From M3007 sp031425155 (GTDB lineage Bacteria > Bacteroidota > Bacteroidia > Chitinophagales > Saprospiraceae): DNA of 64,000 nucleotides. The translations under genes and the position numbers were made by a program. The notes below the pieces were generated by a model. The model saw only the letters and a list, made by a program, of their open reading frames with translations, had not been told where the DNA came from and ran no database searches. Below are positions 8,709-17,180 of the stretch, piece by piece (position 1 is the stretch's first letter; each line of letters begins with the position of its first letter). The stretch lies in the NCBI GenBank assembly GCA_031425155.1, contig JANPIV010000022.1:173531-237530 (forward strand), in the 5' to 3' direction.

Positions 8709-11225
8709 ATGCGCACCGTCTTTTTCCTCCCGCTTTTCCTACTACCCATGCTTGCCTACGCCCAACCCTCTTCGCTGCCGCTTCATCGTACGATCTATGC
8801 GGAGTGGCAGTTTCGGCAGGCCCAAACTCCGGAATGGAAGCCTACCGTAGTGCCGGTCACTGTACACACGGCTTTGCTCAAAAACGGCATGATTGAAGAC
8901 CCATTTTACCGTGATAATGAAGCGAAACTGCAATGGATCGAGCAACAGGACTGGGAGTTTCAAACCACATTTCAAGTGGACGCAGAGACCTTGCGCCGTC
9001 AGCATATCGAACTGTCTTTCAAGGACTTGGACACTTATGCGCATGTGTATTTGAATGATACCCTGATTTTGGAGACCGATAATATGTTTCGGGTATGGCG
9101 CACCGATGTCAAAAAATGGCTCAAAGCAGGCGATAACCACCTGCACATTTATTTTGAAAGTCCGCTCAAGAAAACGGACGCTGACTGGAAGGGCCTGGGC
9201 TACGAATTGCCGGGTGGTGTTCGGACCATGTCGCGTACGGCGCAGTTTCATTACGGCTGGGATTGGGGGCCGCGTTTTGTAGGCGGCGGTATTGGGAAGG
9301 CACCGGAGCTCATTGCCTGGGACAACCTGATTCTGGAAGATTTATACATAACGCCACAGAGCATTACGCCGGAAAAAGCCAGAATGGTCGCCCGTTTCCG
9401 CTATCGCTGCGATGTGCAGACCAAAGTCTCCATTGCCACCCGCGATGGCAAAAACAATTCTATAGAAGAGCGTACTTTATATGCCGGGGTACACGAGGAT
9501 TCGGTCACTTTCGATGTAAAACAACCCAAACTCTGGTGGTGTGTGGGTATGGGCGAACCGCACCTGTATGATTTTTCAGTAGAAATAAAGGGCGGCGGTC
9601 ACCTTATTGAAAAGTACGATACGCGCATGGGTATTCGTACTATTGAGTTGGTCACGCAGACAGACAAAGACGGCGAATCTTTTTATTTCAAATTGAATGG
9701 CGTACCCGTGTTTGCCAAAGGTGCCAACTACATTCCGCAGGATGTTTTTCAAGACCGCGTGACCGCCGATCACACCAAAAAATTGCTGGACAACGTGGTG
9801 GCTTCCAATATGAACATGCTGCGCGTGTGGGGCGGCGGGATTTATGAAGATGATTTGTTCTATCAGCTCTGCGATGCACGGGGCATTCTCGTCTGGCAGG
9901 ATTTCATGTTTGCCTGTGCCCTGTATCCCGGAAATGGAAAATTTCTGAAAAATGCGGCTCAGGAAAGTTATGAACAAATCCTGCGATTGCGCCAGCATCC
10001 CTGCATAGCCCTGTGGTGTGGCAACAACGAAAACAACGAAGCCTGGAACCATTGGGGCTGGCAGATGCCGTTCACCGAGGCCCAGCGCAGCCAACTCTGG
10101 AAAGATTACCAACTGCTGTTTGTGGATATTTTGCCCACTTATGTCGCCAACTATGGCAATGGCATACCCTACTGGGAAAGTTCGCCTAAGTACGGACGCA
10201 GCAACCCTAAATCCCTGAAAGAAGGCGATGCCCACTATTGGGGCGTTTGGCATGATGAAGAACCTTTCGCCATATTCGACAAAAAAGTGCCGCGTTTCAT
10301 GAGCGAATATGGGTTTCAATCCTTCCCGGAATGGCGTACCATTGAGGCATTTACGCTGCCGGAAGACCGGGAACTGGAAAGCCCCGTCATGCTGGCTCAC
10401 CAAAAGCATCCGCGTGGCAATGCCCTCATCGCAGAATACATGAAGCGGGATTACCGTACGCCCAAAAAATTTGAGGATTTCGTGTACGTCAGCCAATTAC
10501 TGCAGGCCGAAGGGATTCGTACGGGTATCGAAGCACACCGGCGGAATAAACCTTACTGCATGGGTACGCTATACTGGCAACTCAACGATGTATGGCCGGT
10601 GGCTTCCTGGTCGAGCATTGATTATTTTGGCCGCTGGAAAGCCCTTCAATACTATGCCCGCGATGCCTACCGCCCGGTAGTTGCGCTGCCCATGCTGGAA
10701 GAAGGAATTTTAAAAATCTATGGCATTTCCGATTCGATAGAAGCAGTGAAGGCCACCCTGCAAGTACGGGCACTGACTATGGATGGCAATCAGCTGAGTA
10801 ACGTCACAGTCACTGACTTGACCTTAGTGCCCGATTCCAGTGCTATGATTTATCAGGGTTCCTTAAAAACGGTACTGAATAAACATCGCGAAGAAGACGC
10901 AGTCATTGAAATTACCTTAAAAAATGGGGCTGGCCAACTGCTGAGCCGCCGATTGTTTTACTGCGTGCCGCCTAAGAAACTGGACCTGTCGCGCAGTACG
11001 ATCACTTTAAAAACCCAGGCTGTCAATGATGGCTATCAAATCACGCTGCAATGCGACCGCCTGGCCAAAAACGTACTGCTGCAAACCACTGCCGAAGGGG
11101 CTTTCAGTGATAACTATTTCGATTTACTGCCCGGCGAACGTAAAGTGGTAGTATTTAAAACCAAAAGTGTGCTGGACGATTTAAAGACTGCTTTTAAAGC
11201 CAAAAGTTTGGTGGATACATATTGA
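8709..11225 (+). CDS. Exported GH2 beta-mannosidase
   Basis: Predicted to remove terminal beta-mannose from manno-oligosaccharides or N-glycan cores. The start at 8709 gives a clean signal peptide (MRTVFFLPLFLLPMLAYAQ); an in-frame ATG at 8661 is rejected because a promoter box lies on it. The order is an N-terminal jelly-roll sugar-binding domain, an immunoglobulin-like domain, then the TIM barrel. Catalytic candidates are the acid/base Glu in GNNENNEAW (about residue 437) and the nucleophile Glu in SEYGFQS (about 530). At 838 residues it has the expected beta-mannosidase size. PrsW follows 19 bases downstream and may be cotranscribed. No SusC/SusD genes are nearby, so this is not an obvious polysaccharide utilisation locus. 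Confidence 0.92.
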   Translation: MRTVFFLPLFLLPMLAYAQPSSLPLHRTIYAEWQFRQAQTPEWKPTVVPVTVHTALLKNGMIEDPFYRDNEAKLQWIEQQDWEFQTTFQVDAETLRRQHIELSFKDLDTYAHVYLNDTLILETDNMFRVWRTDVKKWLKAGDNHLHIYFESPLKKTDADWKGLGYELPGGVRTMSRTAQFHYGWDWGPRFVGGGIGKAPELIAWDNLILEDLYITPQSITPEKARMVARFRYRCDVQTKVSIATRDGKNNSIEERTLYAGVHEDSVTFDVKQPKLWWCVGMGEPHLYDFSVEIKGGGHLIEKYDTRMGIRTIELVTQTDKDGESFYFKLNGVPVFAKGANYIPQDVFQDRVTADHTKKLLDNVVASNMNMLRVWGGGIYEDDLFYQLCDARGILVWQDFMFACALYPGNGKFLKNAAQESYEQILRLRQHPCIALWCGNNENNEAWNHWGWQMPFTEAQRSQLWKDYQLLFVDILPTYVANYGNGIPYWESSPKYGRSNPKSLKEGDAHYWGVWHDEEPFAIFDKKVPRFMSEYGFQSFPEWRTIEAFTLPEDRELESPVMLAHQKHPRGNALIAEYMKRDYRTPKKFEDFVYVSQLLQAEGIRTGIEAHRRNKPYCMGTLYWQLNDVWPVASWSSIDYFGRWKALQYYARDAYRPVVALPMLEEGILKIYGISDSIEAVKATLQVRALTMDGNQLSNVTVTDLTLVPDSSAMIYQGSLKTVLNKHREEDAVIEITLKNGAGQLLSRRLFYCVPPKKLDLSRSTITLKTQAVNDGYQITLQCDRLAKNVLLQTTAEGAFSDNYFDLLPGERKVVVFKTKSVLDDLKTAFKAKSLVDTY

Positions 11226-11244
11226 GACAGTACTTTTAGCCTGC

Positions 11245-11928
11245 ATGCACCCATTCCTCCTCGCTCTCGCCATTCTGCCCGGCCTGCTGATCAGCGTTGG
11301 CATCTTTTGGGTGGATAAATATGAACGCGAACCTATGGTGCCGCTGGCAGTTTGTTTCGCATTGGGAGCCCTGGCTACCTGGCCGGCGGTGCAGGCGGAA
11401 ATGTACACGTTTGCCCAACTCAGCCCGCATCGGCACCAGGCCTGGGCCACTTTTTTGCTGGCTTTTGCCGCTATTTCCTTCAACGAGGAGCTGTGGAAAG
11501 GCCTCGTGCTACTCCTGGCCGCCTTCCCCTACCGCTTCTTTAATGAACCGCTCGATGGCATTGTGTATGCCGTGCTGGTCTCGATGGGTTTTGCGACCAT
11601 GGAAAATATTTTGTATGCGTACCGTTTTGGTTTTGATACAATTCTGGTACGCGCTTTTACCGCCGTACCCGCGCATTTGGTGTTCGGTATTGTGGTCGGT
11701 TATTTTGCCGGATTAGCCAAATTCAACCCCGCCAGACGTTATATTTTACTGGCGCAAGGTTTCGGACTGGCTGTTCTGCTGCATGGTGCCTACGATGTGC
11801 TAATTATTCAACGCTGGTCGGATTGGTTGCTGGTGCTGGCTACCTTTGCGCTCTACCTCAGCCTGTTTTTTTGCAGCAAATTGGTACAAGTACACCTGCA
11901 AAACTCACCCTTTCGAATGCGGAATTAG
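11245..11928 (+). CDS. PrsW-family intramembrane metalloprotease
   Basis: This 227-residue protein has about seven or eight hydrophobic segments. The family's metal-binding signatures are in place: EELWKG (E-E-x-x-K type), a second-helix HLVFGIVVGYFAG and a third HGAYDV. PrsW proteins cleave membrane-spanning anti-sigma factors in some bacteria; the substrate here is unknown. The last codons (reading PFRMRN) and the stop are made of the stutter-word DNA that continues downstream, so the natural C-terminus may have been altered by repeat invasion. Confidence 0.85.
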   Translation: MHPFLLALAILPGLLISVGIFWVDKYEREPMVPLAVCFALGALATWPAVQAEMYTFAQLSPHRHQAWATFLLAFAAISFNEELWKGLVLLLAAFPYRFFNEPLDGIVYAVLVSMGFATMENILYAYRFGFDTILVRAFTAVPAHLVFGIVVGYFAGLAKFNPARRYILLAQGFGLAVLLHGAYDVLIIQRWSDWLLVLATFALYLSLFFCSKLVQVHLQNSPFRMRN

Positions 11929-12075
11929 GAATACGGAATTTTATCGAATGCGGAGTGCAGAATACGGAATGCGGAATTTTTTCCACCCACTGAGCCTTCA
12001 CGGACTTTACGACCGCTTAGCATCGTTATACTTCATCGTTTATAGTTCATACTTCGCTTCATCGTTTCTACTTCC
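11914..12075. repeat. Stutter-word repeat after PrsW
   Basis: The words GAATGCGGAAT and GAATACGGAAT alternate from 11914 to 11979, overlapping the last codons of PrsW. A second word set resembling CATCGTT-TA-TAGTTCATACTTC follows at 12018-12072. The second set recurs at 28059-28089 (opposite orientation) and 28218-28247. It fills the whole spacer between PrsW and the DUF5682 gene. Confidence 0.6.
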
Positions 12076-12081
12076 AATAAA

Positions 12082-14334
12082 ATAGACCTCTTTGGCATTC
12101 GTCACCACGGCCCCGGCTCGGCCCGCAGCCTGCGTATGGCCCTGACCGCCAATCCGCCGGACGTTATTTTGATAGAAGGGCCGCCGGATGCGGAAAAATT
12201 GATTCCGCTGGCCGCCCATGCGCAAATGGTGCCGCCGGTCGCTATATTGGTGTACAATCCAAAACAGTTGCAGCAGGCCTCTTTTTTTCCTTTTGCCGAA
12301 TTTTCTCCCGAATGGCAGGCCATCCAGTTTGGTTTAAAAAATAATATTCCGGTGCAATTCATGGACTTACCCATGAGCCATATTTTTGCCCTGCGGGAAC
12401 CCAAAACACAACTGACGCTGGATTTGCCTGGGGAACGACCCGACGCGGCGGAGGTGGACCCCTTCCGGTACATCGCTACATTGGCAGGCTATACCGATCC
12501 CGAACGCTGGTGGGACGCGCTGCTGGAGCGGCGCAGCGACGATACGGCCATTTTTCCAACGGTCGTCGAACTGATGACCGCCCTGCGCGATGACAAAAGC
12601 AAACCGGAAACCTTCGAAACTTTGCTGCGCGAAGCCTGGATGCGCCAAACTATTCGCGGAGCACAAAAGGCAGGTTATCAACACATTGCCGTGATTTGCG
12701 GGGCCTGGCATACGCCTGCTCTCGCCGCACTGGAGCAAATTAAAGCCAGCGCGGATGCCGCCCTGTTGAAAGGACTGAAAAAAGTAAAAACCGAAGCCAC
12801 CTGGATTCCCTGGTCGTTCGATCGGCTGGCCACGCAAAGCGGCTATAGTGCCGGTGTAATCGCCCCGGCCTGGTATCGGTTGCTCTTTAAAATGGACAGC
12901 GTTGGCCAATCAAACCCTACGCAATCAGCAGGTTACGATGCCGTTACGCAGTGGTTCGCTCAGGCGGCGCGATTGCTACGGGAGCAGGATTTGGCCACTT
13001 CTTCGGCGCATGTCATCGAAGCGGTGCGGCTGGCTAACACGCTGGCGGTGCTGCGGCGCACGGGTTTTCCGGGCATCGAGGAGTTACGCGAAGTGGCGGT
13101 GACGGTGCTGTGCGAAGGGGCGGAAAAACAACTGGAACTCATTGACCAGCAATTGATTATCGGTGATGTGCTGGGCGAAGTACCGGACGATCTGCCGGTG
13201 CCGCCGCTAAAAACCGATTTTGAGGCGCAGGTAAAAAGTTGCCTGTTGAAACGCGAAACCCAGGGCAAAACTCTCGTGCTCGATCTGCGCAAAGATGCCC
13301 ATACCGCCAAGAGCCGACTACTGCATCGCCTCGGTGTGCTGGGGATGCCGTGGGGACAACTGGGGGGCGAGCGCGACCATACCAAACGACAAGGCGGTTT
13401 CCATGAAGACTGGCAACTGAAGTGGCTGCCGGATTTTGAAATCCGACTGATCGAAGCGGGCACCTGGGGCAATACGGTGCTGGAAGCAGCGACCAATCGC
13501 GCCCTTCGACAAATCCGCGCCTCTGTGCAGTTGCCCGAACTGACGGGCCTGCTCAGCACGATCCTCAAAGCCGAATTGACGGTACTGGTGCCGGATTTGT
13601 TGGCTAAATTACAGTCCGTCAGTGCCTTATGCAATGATGTGCTGGTGCTTTGTGGCTCGGTACCACCACTGGCCGAGGTGGTGCGCTACGGTTCGGCCCG
13701 CCAACTCGATCTGAGTGCAGTGGAGCAATTGCTGGGCGGCGTTATTCCCCGCGTGGCGGTGCAATTGCCAGCGGCGTGTAGCGGTGTGGACGAAGATGTG
13801 GCTACCGATATTTTGAAAAAAATCCTGGCCATCAACCGGGCGTTGGCCATTTTGTCGGTGCCGGATTATGAAATATTGTGGCAACAAACCCTCGCTGAAA
13901 TAGCGGAAAGCAAAACGGCGGCTCCCTTGCTGGCAGGCCTGTGCAGTCGGCTGCAATTTGATAAAAGTGTGCAAAACGCGGCACAGACCGACCAAACCAT
14001 GCGTTATCGTCTTTCGCGGGCACAGGCGGTGACCGAGGCGGCTGCCTGGCTGGAGGGCTTTCTGTACGGTAGCGGACTTTTGCTTTTGCACTATACCGAC
14101 TTGTGGCAGGCACTCGATAGTTGGGTTCAAGAGGTGCCGGATGACGATTTTCAGCAACTATTGCCTTTGTTGCGGCGCACATTCAGTCGCTTCGAAGCAC
14201 CCGAACGCGAAAAAATGCTGGACTTGGTGAAGCATGGGAATCTACCCACCGCTGTTGCCGCGCTGCCAGCCGAAGATTGGGATGCGGACCGGGCGGAAGC
14301 AGTGACGGAGTTGTTGCAAAACATTTTTGGCTAA
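12082..14334 (+). CDS. DUF5682-family protein, orphan copy with unclear start
   Basis: The family is usually encoded with MoxR-type AAA ATPases and vWA-domain proteins; its biochemical role is unknown. The N-terminal family motif LFGIRHHGPGSARSL is encoded at 12088-12132, upstream of the first ATG in this frame (12136). Between the upstream in-frame stop (12043) and 12136 there is no ATG, GTG or TTG; ATA at 12082 is the only sensibly placed codon. Either an AUA start is used or an original ATG was lost when repeat DNA reached this point. Further family traits are IEGPPDAEKLI and FSPEWQAIQFGLKNNIPVQFMDLP. No MoxR or vWA partner is in the window. The conservative alternative is a 732-residue protein from 12136. 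Confidence 0.8.
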   Translation: MDLFGIRHHGPGSARSLRMALTANPPDVILIEGPPDAEKLIPLAAHAQMVPPVAILVYNPKQLQQASFFPFAEFSPEWQAIQFGLKNNIPVQFMDLPMSHIFALREPKTQLTLDLPGERPDAAEVDPFRYIATLAGYTDPERWWDALLERRSDDTAIFPTVVELMTALRDDKSKPETFETLLREAWMRQTIRGAQKAGYQHIAVICGAWHTPALAALEQIKASADAALLKGLKKVKTEATWIPWSFDRLATQSGYSAGVIAPAWYRLLFKMDSVGQSNPTQSAGYDAVTQWFAQAARLLREQDLATSSAHVIEAVRLANTLAVLRRTGFPGIEELREVAVTVLCEGAEKQLELIDQQLIIGDVLGEVPDDLPVPPLKTDFEAQVKSCLLKRETQGKTLVLDLRKDAHTAKSRLLHRLGVLGMPWGQLGGERDHTKRQGGFHEDWQLKWLPDFEIRLIEAGTWGNTVLEAATNRALRQIRASVQLPELTGLLSTILKAELTVLVPDLLAKLQSVSALCNDVLVLCGSVPPLAEVVRYGSARQLDLSAVEQLLGGVIPRVAVQLPAACSGVDEDVATDILKKILAINRALAILSVPDYEILWQQTLAEIAESKTAAPLLAGLCSRLQFDKSVQNAAQTDQTMRYRLSRAQAVTEAAAWLEGFLYGSGLLLLHYTDLWQALDSWVQEVPDDDFQQLLPLLRRTFSRFEAPEREKMLDLVKHGNLPTAVAALPAEDWDADRAEAVTELLQNIFG

Positions 14335-14400
14335 GGTTTGAAAAGTTGACACCCTTTATTAAATAATTGATAGACAGTCATTTATCAAAACAAAAAATAT

Positions 14401-14437
14401 CACATTGGCCACATTCATCTATTATTGACCACATTCC
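14401..14437. repeat. Short word repeat (ACCACATT type)
   Basis: The words GGCCACATT and TTGACCACATT occur just upstream of the NUDIX gene start. The same TTGACCACATT word builds the large inverted repeat at 27108-27187. Confidence 0.45.
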
Positions 14438-14443
14438 TTTTCC

Positions 14444-15028
14444 ATGCCTTTCCAATTCAAAACATCCGGCCCCGACGATAGCCCGAATCCCTGGCAGACA
14501 CTGTCCGAACAAGAAGCCTACGCCAACCCGTGGATTCGGGTGACGCACCGCGAAGTGCTCAACCCATCGGGCAATCCCGGCATTTACGGCGTGGTGCATT
14601 TCAAAAACGTAGCCGTTGGGATAGTGCCGCTGGATGCGGAGGGTTATACCTGGCTGGTGGGTCAGTATCGCTACACGCTGCAACGTTATACTTGGGAAAT
14701 CCCCGAGGGCGGCGGACCATTGGGCACCGATCCGCTGGCAGCGGCCAAACGCGAACTATTGGAAGAAACCGGCATTACGGCGCAGCGCTGGACGCCGCTG
14801 CTGGAAATGCACACGTCCAACTCCGTGACCGACGAATATGGTGTGGCCTACATCGCCCAGGATTTGGAAATGGGTGAAGCCGAACCGGAGGATACCGAAC
14901 AACTGCATGTGCGGCGATTGCCTTTCGCCGAAGTGGTGGAAATGGTGATGAACGGTGAAATCACGGACGCCCTTTCGATGATCGCTATTTTAAAAGTGCA
15001 GGAATGGCTGAGGCAGGGGGTAATTTAA
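14444..15028 (+). CDS. NUDIX hydrolase, ADP-ribose pyrophosphatase-like
   Basis: Predicted to hydrolyse a nucleoside diphosphate linked to another moiety, with ADP-ribose-type substrates most likely. The 194-residue protein has a Nudix box spanning GGGPLGTDPLAAAKRELLEE at about residues 86-105. The REL-x-EE metal-binding core is intact; the first Glu of the textbook box is Thr here, a variation I recall from this GGGPLG subgroup. WEIPEGG before the box is typical of ADP-ribose pyrophosphatases. It is a standalone gene convergent with the pseudouridine synthase. Confidence 0.88.
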   Translation: MPFQFKTSGPDDSPNPWQTLSEQEAYANPWIRVTHREVLNPSGNPGIYGVVHFKNVAVGIVPLDAEGYTWLVGQYRYTLQRYTWEIPEGGGPLGTDPLAAAKRELLEETGITAQRWTPLLEMHTSNSVTDEYGVAYIAQDLEMGEAEPEDTEQLHVRRLPFAEVVEMVMNGEITDALSMIAILKVQEWLRQGVI

Positions 15029-15140
15029 AAGGCAAATTTGCAAAGGGCAAGAGGCAATGAATAACACGCGCACAAATGATGAGTTTGCCTATTTGCCTCT
15101 TGCTATTTTGCCCGTTTGCTTTTTGCCCTTTGCCTTTTCC
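15027..15140. repeat. Stutter-word inverted repeat (GGCAAA type)
   Basis: The left part (15027-15060) strings together GGCAAA, GCAAAGGGCAA and GAGGCAA. The right part (15083-15138) has the mirrored words TTGCCTCTTGC, TTTTGCCC and TTTGCCTTTT. It fills the gap between two convergent genes (NUDIX and RluA-type), so it could act as a bidirectional terminator. Confidence 0.6.
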
Positions 15141-15141
15141 C

Positions 15142-15813
15142 TTATTTTATCGCTTTCTTAAAGATCATTTCTGCAAAAGCCCGCCACACGGGATCGCTAG
15201 GCAAGTCCGCTTCCAGGTGGATGCGTCCGCCCGAAACCGGATGGTCGAAAGCCAGTCGCCAGGCGTGAAGATGAATCGAACGGTCTTCGTTGTTGCGCCG
15301 GAAACCGTATTTCACATCGCCTTTGATGGGGCAACCGATGGCCGCCAGTTGGCTGCGAATCTGGTGATGGCGCCCCGTAATCAGTTGAATATGAAGCAAA
15401 TGGTAGCGGTCGCTACTGCCAATGACCCGGTAGCGCAGTTCGGCGCGTTCGGTGCCGGGCGACTCACCAATGAAGGCCATCACGGTATTTTTTCCCTCCT
15501 GCTTGCGCAAATAATGCACCAACGTGGCCTCGGATTCGGCGGGCATTTGCTGCACCACCGCCAGGTATTCTTTCTCCACTTTTCGCTCCTGAAATTGGCG
15601 GGAAAGGGCCGTCATCGCGGCTTTGGATTTGGCAAAAAGAATAATGCCGCTCACGGGCCGATCAATACGATGCACCACCTGCAAGGGGTGTTTGCAATAC
15701 GCTTCGGCCTGGCTTTGGAAGGTCGGATCGCCGGTTTTATCCGGCTGAACGGCTATGCCCGCTGGCTTATTGAAAGCAATGAACTGGTTGTTTTTTATGA
15801 GTACGTCGAGCAT
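15142..15813 (-). CDS. RluA-family pseudouridine synthase
   Basis: Predicted to convert uridine to pseudouridine in rRNA or tRNA. The catalytic segment HRIDRPVSGIILFAKS (about residues 48-63) carries the invariant Asp. The family's GRHHQIRSQLAAIG motif follows at about 145-158. At 223 residues without an S4 domain, it belongs to the short RluA/TruC-like group; the exact target site cannot be assigned. The DUF4834-like gene lies 45 bases upstream on the same strand and may be cotranscribed. Confidence 0.9.
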   Translation of the reverse strand: MLDVLIKNNQFIAFNKPAGIAVQPDKTGDPTFQSQAEAYCKHPLQVVHRIDRPVSGIILFAKSKAAMTALSRQFQERKVEKEYLAVVQQMPAESEATLVHYLRKQEGKNTVMAFIGESPGTERAELRYRVIGSSDRYHLLHIQLITGRHHQIRSQLAAIGCPIKGDVKYGFRRNNEDRSIHLHAWRLAFDHPVSGGRIHLEADLPSDPVWRAFAEMIFKKAIK

Positions 15814-15857
15814 GGCTGGTTTATTCGTTGACTAGTTAATTGGTTAATTCGTTACTT

Positions 15858-16028
15858 TCACTCTATTTCTTCGTAGTCAATATACTCGCCGTGGTCGTCT
15901 AATTTATTTTTTTCTCCATTTTTTTTATCTGGAGGTGGCGCAGGTGGTCGCTTCGGTGCCAGCCACGGCCGCAAAGCGTGGTACAACCACCAAAAAGCGA
16001 AGACGACGAAAAGCCATTTGAACAACAT
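15858..16028 (-). CDS. Small DUF4834-like membrane protein
   Basis: A 56-residue protein with one N-terminal transmembrane segment (MLFKWLFVVFAFWWLYHALR), a Pro-rich middle, and the acidic tail GEYIDYEEIE, which resembles the C-terminus of the Bacteroidota DUF4834 family. The reading frame is open further upstream to 16157, but that start would overlap the EamA gene and the hairpin at 16056-16074, so the ATG at 16028 is preferred. The function is unknown. Confidence 0.65.
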   Translation of the reverse strand: MLFKWLFVVFAFWWLYHALRPWLAPKRPPAPPPDKKNGEKNKLDDHGEYIDYEEIE

Positions 16029-16055
16029 GGAAACAATAACAAAAAATGTGGCTAA

Positions 16056-16074
16056 TCCCGATAAAAGATCGGGA
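16056..16074. repeat. Small hairpin TCCCGAT-N5-ATCGGGA
   Basis: A perfect 7-base inverted repeat with a 5-base loop between the EamA stop codon and the DUF4834-like start. It lacks a clear U-tract, so terminator function is uncertain. Confidence 0.4.
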
Positions 16075-16101
16075 CAGGTAGTGGTCAATATAATGGTGAA
16101 A

Positions 16102-17031
16102 TCACTGGGTATCTTTTTGCATTGCTTTTTTTTCAGAGGCTGGCTCCGGTTTTTCAAACATTTTTTTCAAGAACGGATGACTAAACACCGCAATGAGGAT
16201 AATGATAACGCCCACGTAAAAATTGGGGTCTAAAGTCTTGTCTTCCCGAAAAATAATGGCGGCGAGGATCACCCCGTACACGGGTTCCAGATTGATCGTT
16301 AAATTAGTAGCAAAAGCCGAGACATAGCGCATAGCCAGCAGGGTCAGATAATACGGCAACAGTGTACATACCAGTGTCAGGATGCCTAGCCAAAGCCAAT
16401 CCGAAGGCTGGGGCCAGACCGCCAGATCGGGATTTTGCCATAAAAAAAAAGGCAGCATCAGCGACGTAACCAGCAGAGCACCAAACAGTTCCACAAAACT
16501 CATGACCAACGGCGGCGGCGGTTTATTATCAATAACTTTCTTATTTAATGCCGAAAAAATAGCCGCCAGCAAGGCACATACCACGCCCACCGCAAAACCC
16601 AGCCGCATCGTCCAGTCAATGTGACCCACCACTAAAGCCATGCCCGGCAGCACAAAAATCCCCAGAGCCATTTCATACCATTTGACTTTTTGCCGGAGCA
16701 AAATTGGCTCGGCAAAAGCGGCGAAAAACGAAATAGTCGAGATAGAAGCGACGGCGACCGAAGCATTGGCAATCTTGATGGCCCCGTAAAAACAGAGCCA
16801 GTGCAACCCGACCAACACGCCGATCCCCAGCAGGCGAATGCCCATCCGGCGATCCAGTTGGCGCCACTGGGTACGTGGAACAATCAGCAACAGGGCTATG
16901 CAGCAAATCAGCACCCGCCACCAAACCAGCGATAAGGCTTGCAGCGAAATCAATTTGCCTAAAATCGCGGTGAACCCCCAAATAAGTACGCAAATATGCA
17001 GGTACAGGTAGGATCGTTGTTTATCGGTCAT
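16102..17031 (-). CDS. EamA / DMT-family transporter
   Basis: A 309-residue, ten-helix drug/metabolite transporter family member. Two EamA repeats can be seen: one starting at ICVLIWGFTAILGKLI and one starting near FAVGVVCALLAAIFSALNKK. The family usually exports metabolites such as amino acids; the substrate here cannot be predicted. The C-terminus has a charged tail rich in Lys and Glu. A TACTTTTG box sits almost directly on the start codon, suggesting a very short or absent leader. A second EamA paralogue is at 32197-33135. Confidence 0.9.
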   Translation of the reverse strand: MTDKQRSYLYLHICVLIWGFTAILGKLISLQALSLVWWRVLICCIALLLIVPRTQWRQLDRRMGIRLLGIGVLVGLHWLCFYGAIKIANASVAVASISTISFFAAFAEPILLRQKVKWYEMALGIFVLPGMALVVGHIDWTMRLGFAVGVVCALLAAIFSALNKKVIDNKPPPPLVMSFVELFGALLVTSLMLPFFLWQNPDLAVWPQPSDWLWLGILTLVCTLLPYYLTLLAMRYVSAFATNLTINLEPVYGVILAAIIFREDKTLDPNFYVGVIIILIAVFSHPFLKKMFEKPEPASEKKAMQKDTQ

Positions 17032-17035
17032 TTTG

Positions 17036-17043
17036 CAAAAGTA
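17036..17043 (-). promoter_or_regulatory. -7 box abutting the EamA start
   Basis: The minus strand reads TACTTTTG, an exact TAnnTTTG match, ending 4 bases before the start codon at 17031. With the usual spacing, transcription would start at or next to the ATG (leaderless mRNA). Confidence 0.45.
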
Positions 17044-17127
17044 GTGGCTTTGTTTAGACCGTCTTCAAACTTTCCAGGATTTGGGGTGGTTTACGCGGAT
17101 ATGACATACGAAAGGCTAAGCCTTCCT

Positions 17128-17135
17128 TACTTTTG
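17128..17135 (+). promoter_or_regulatory. -7 box of hemA
   Basis: TACTTTTG, 45 bases upstream of the ATG at 17181. It overlaps the alternative start at 17133, which supports the later start. Confidence 0.45.
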
Positions 17136-17180
17136 CCTTTCTGCCGCGTACAAAATGACGCCGACACAATCTCCTTGCTC

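Noticed and set aside
9576..10496. 306-codon frame antisense to beta-mannosidase
   Set aside because: It lies fully opposite the conserved catalytic barrel; its length is explained by codon bias of the real gene and it has no family resemblance.
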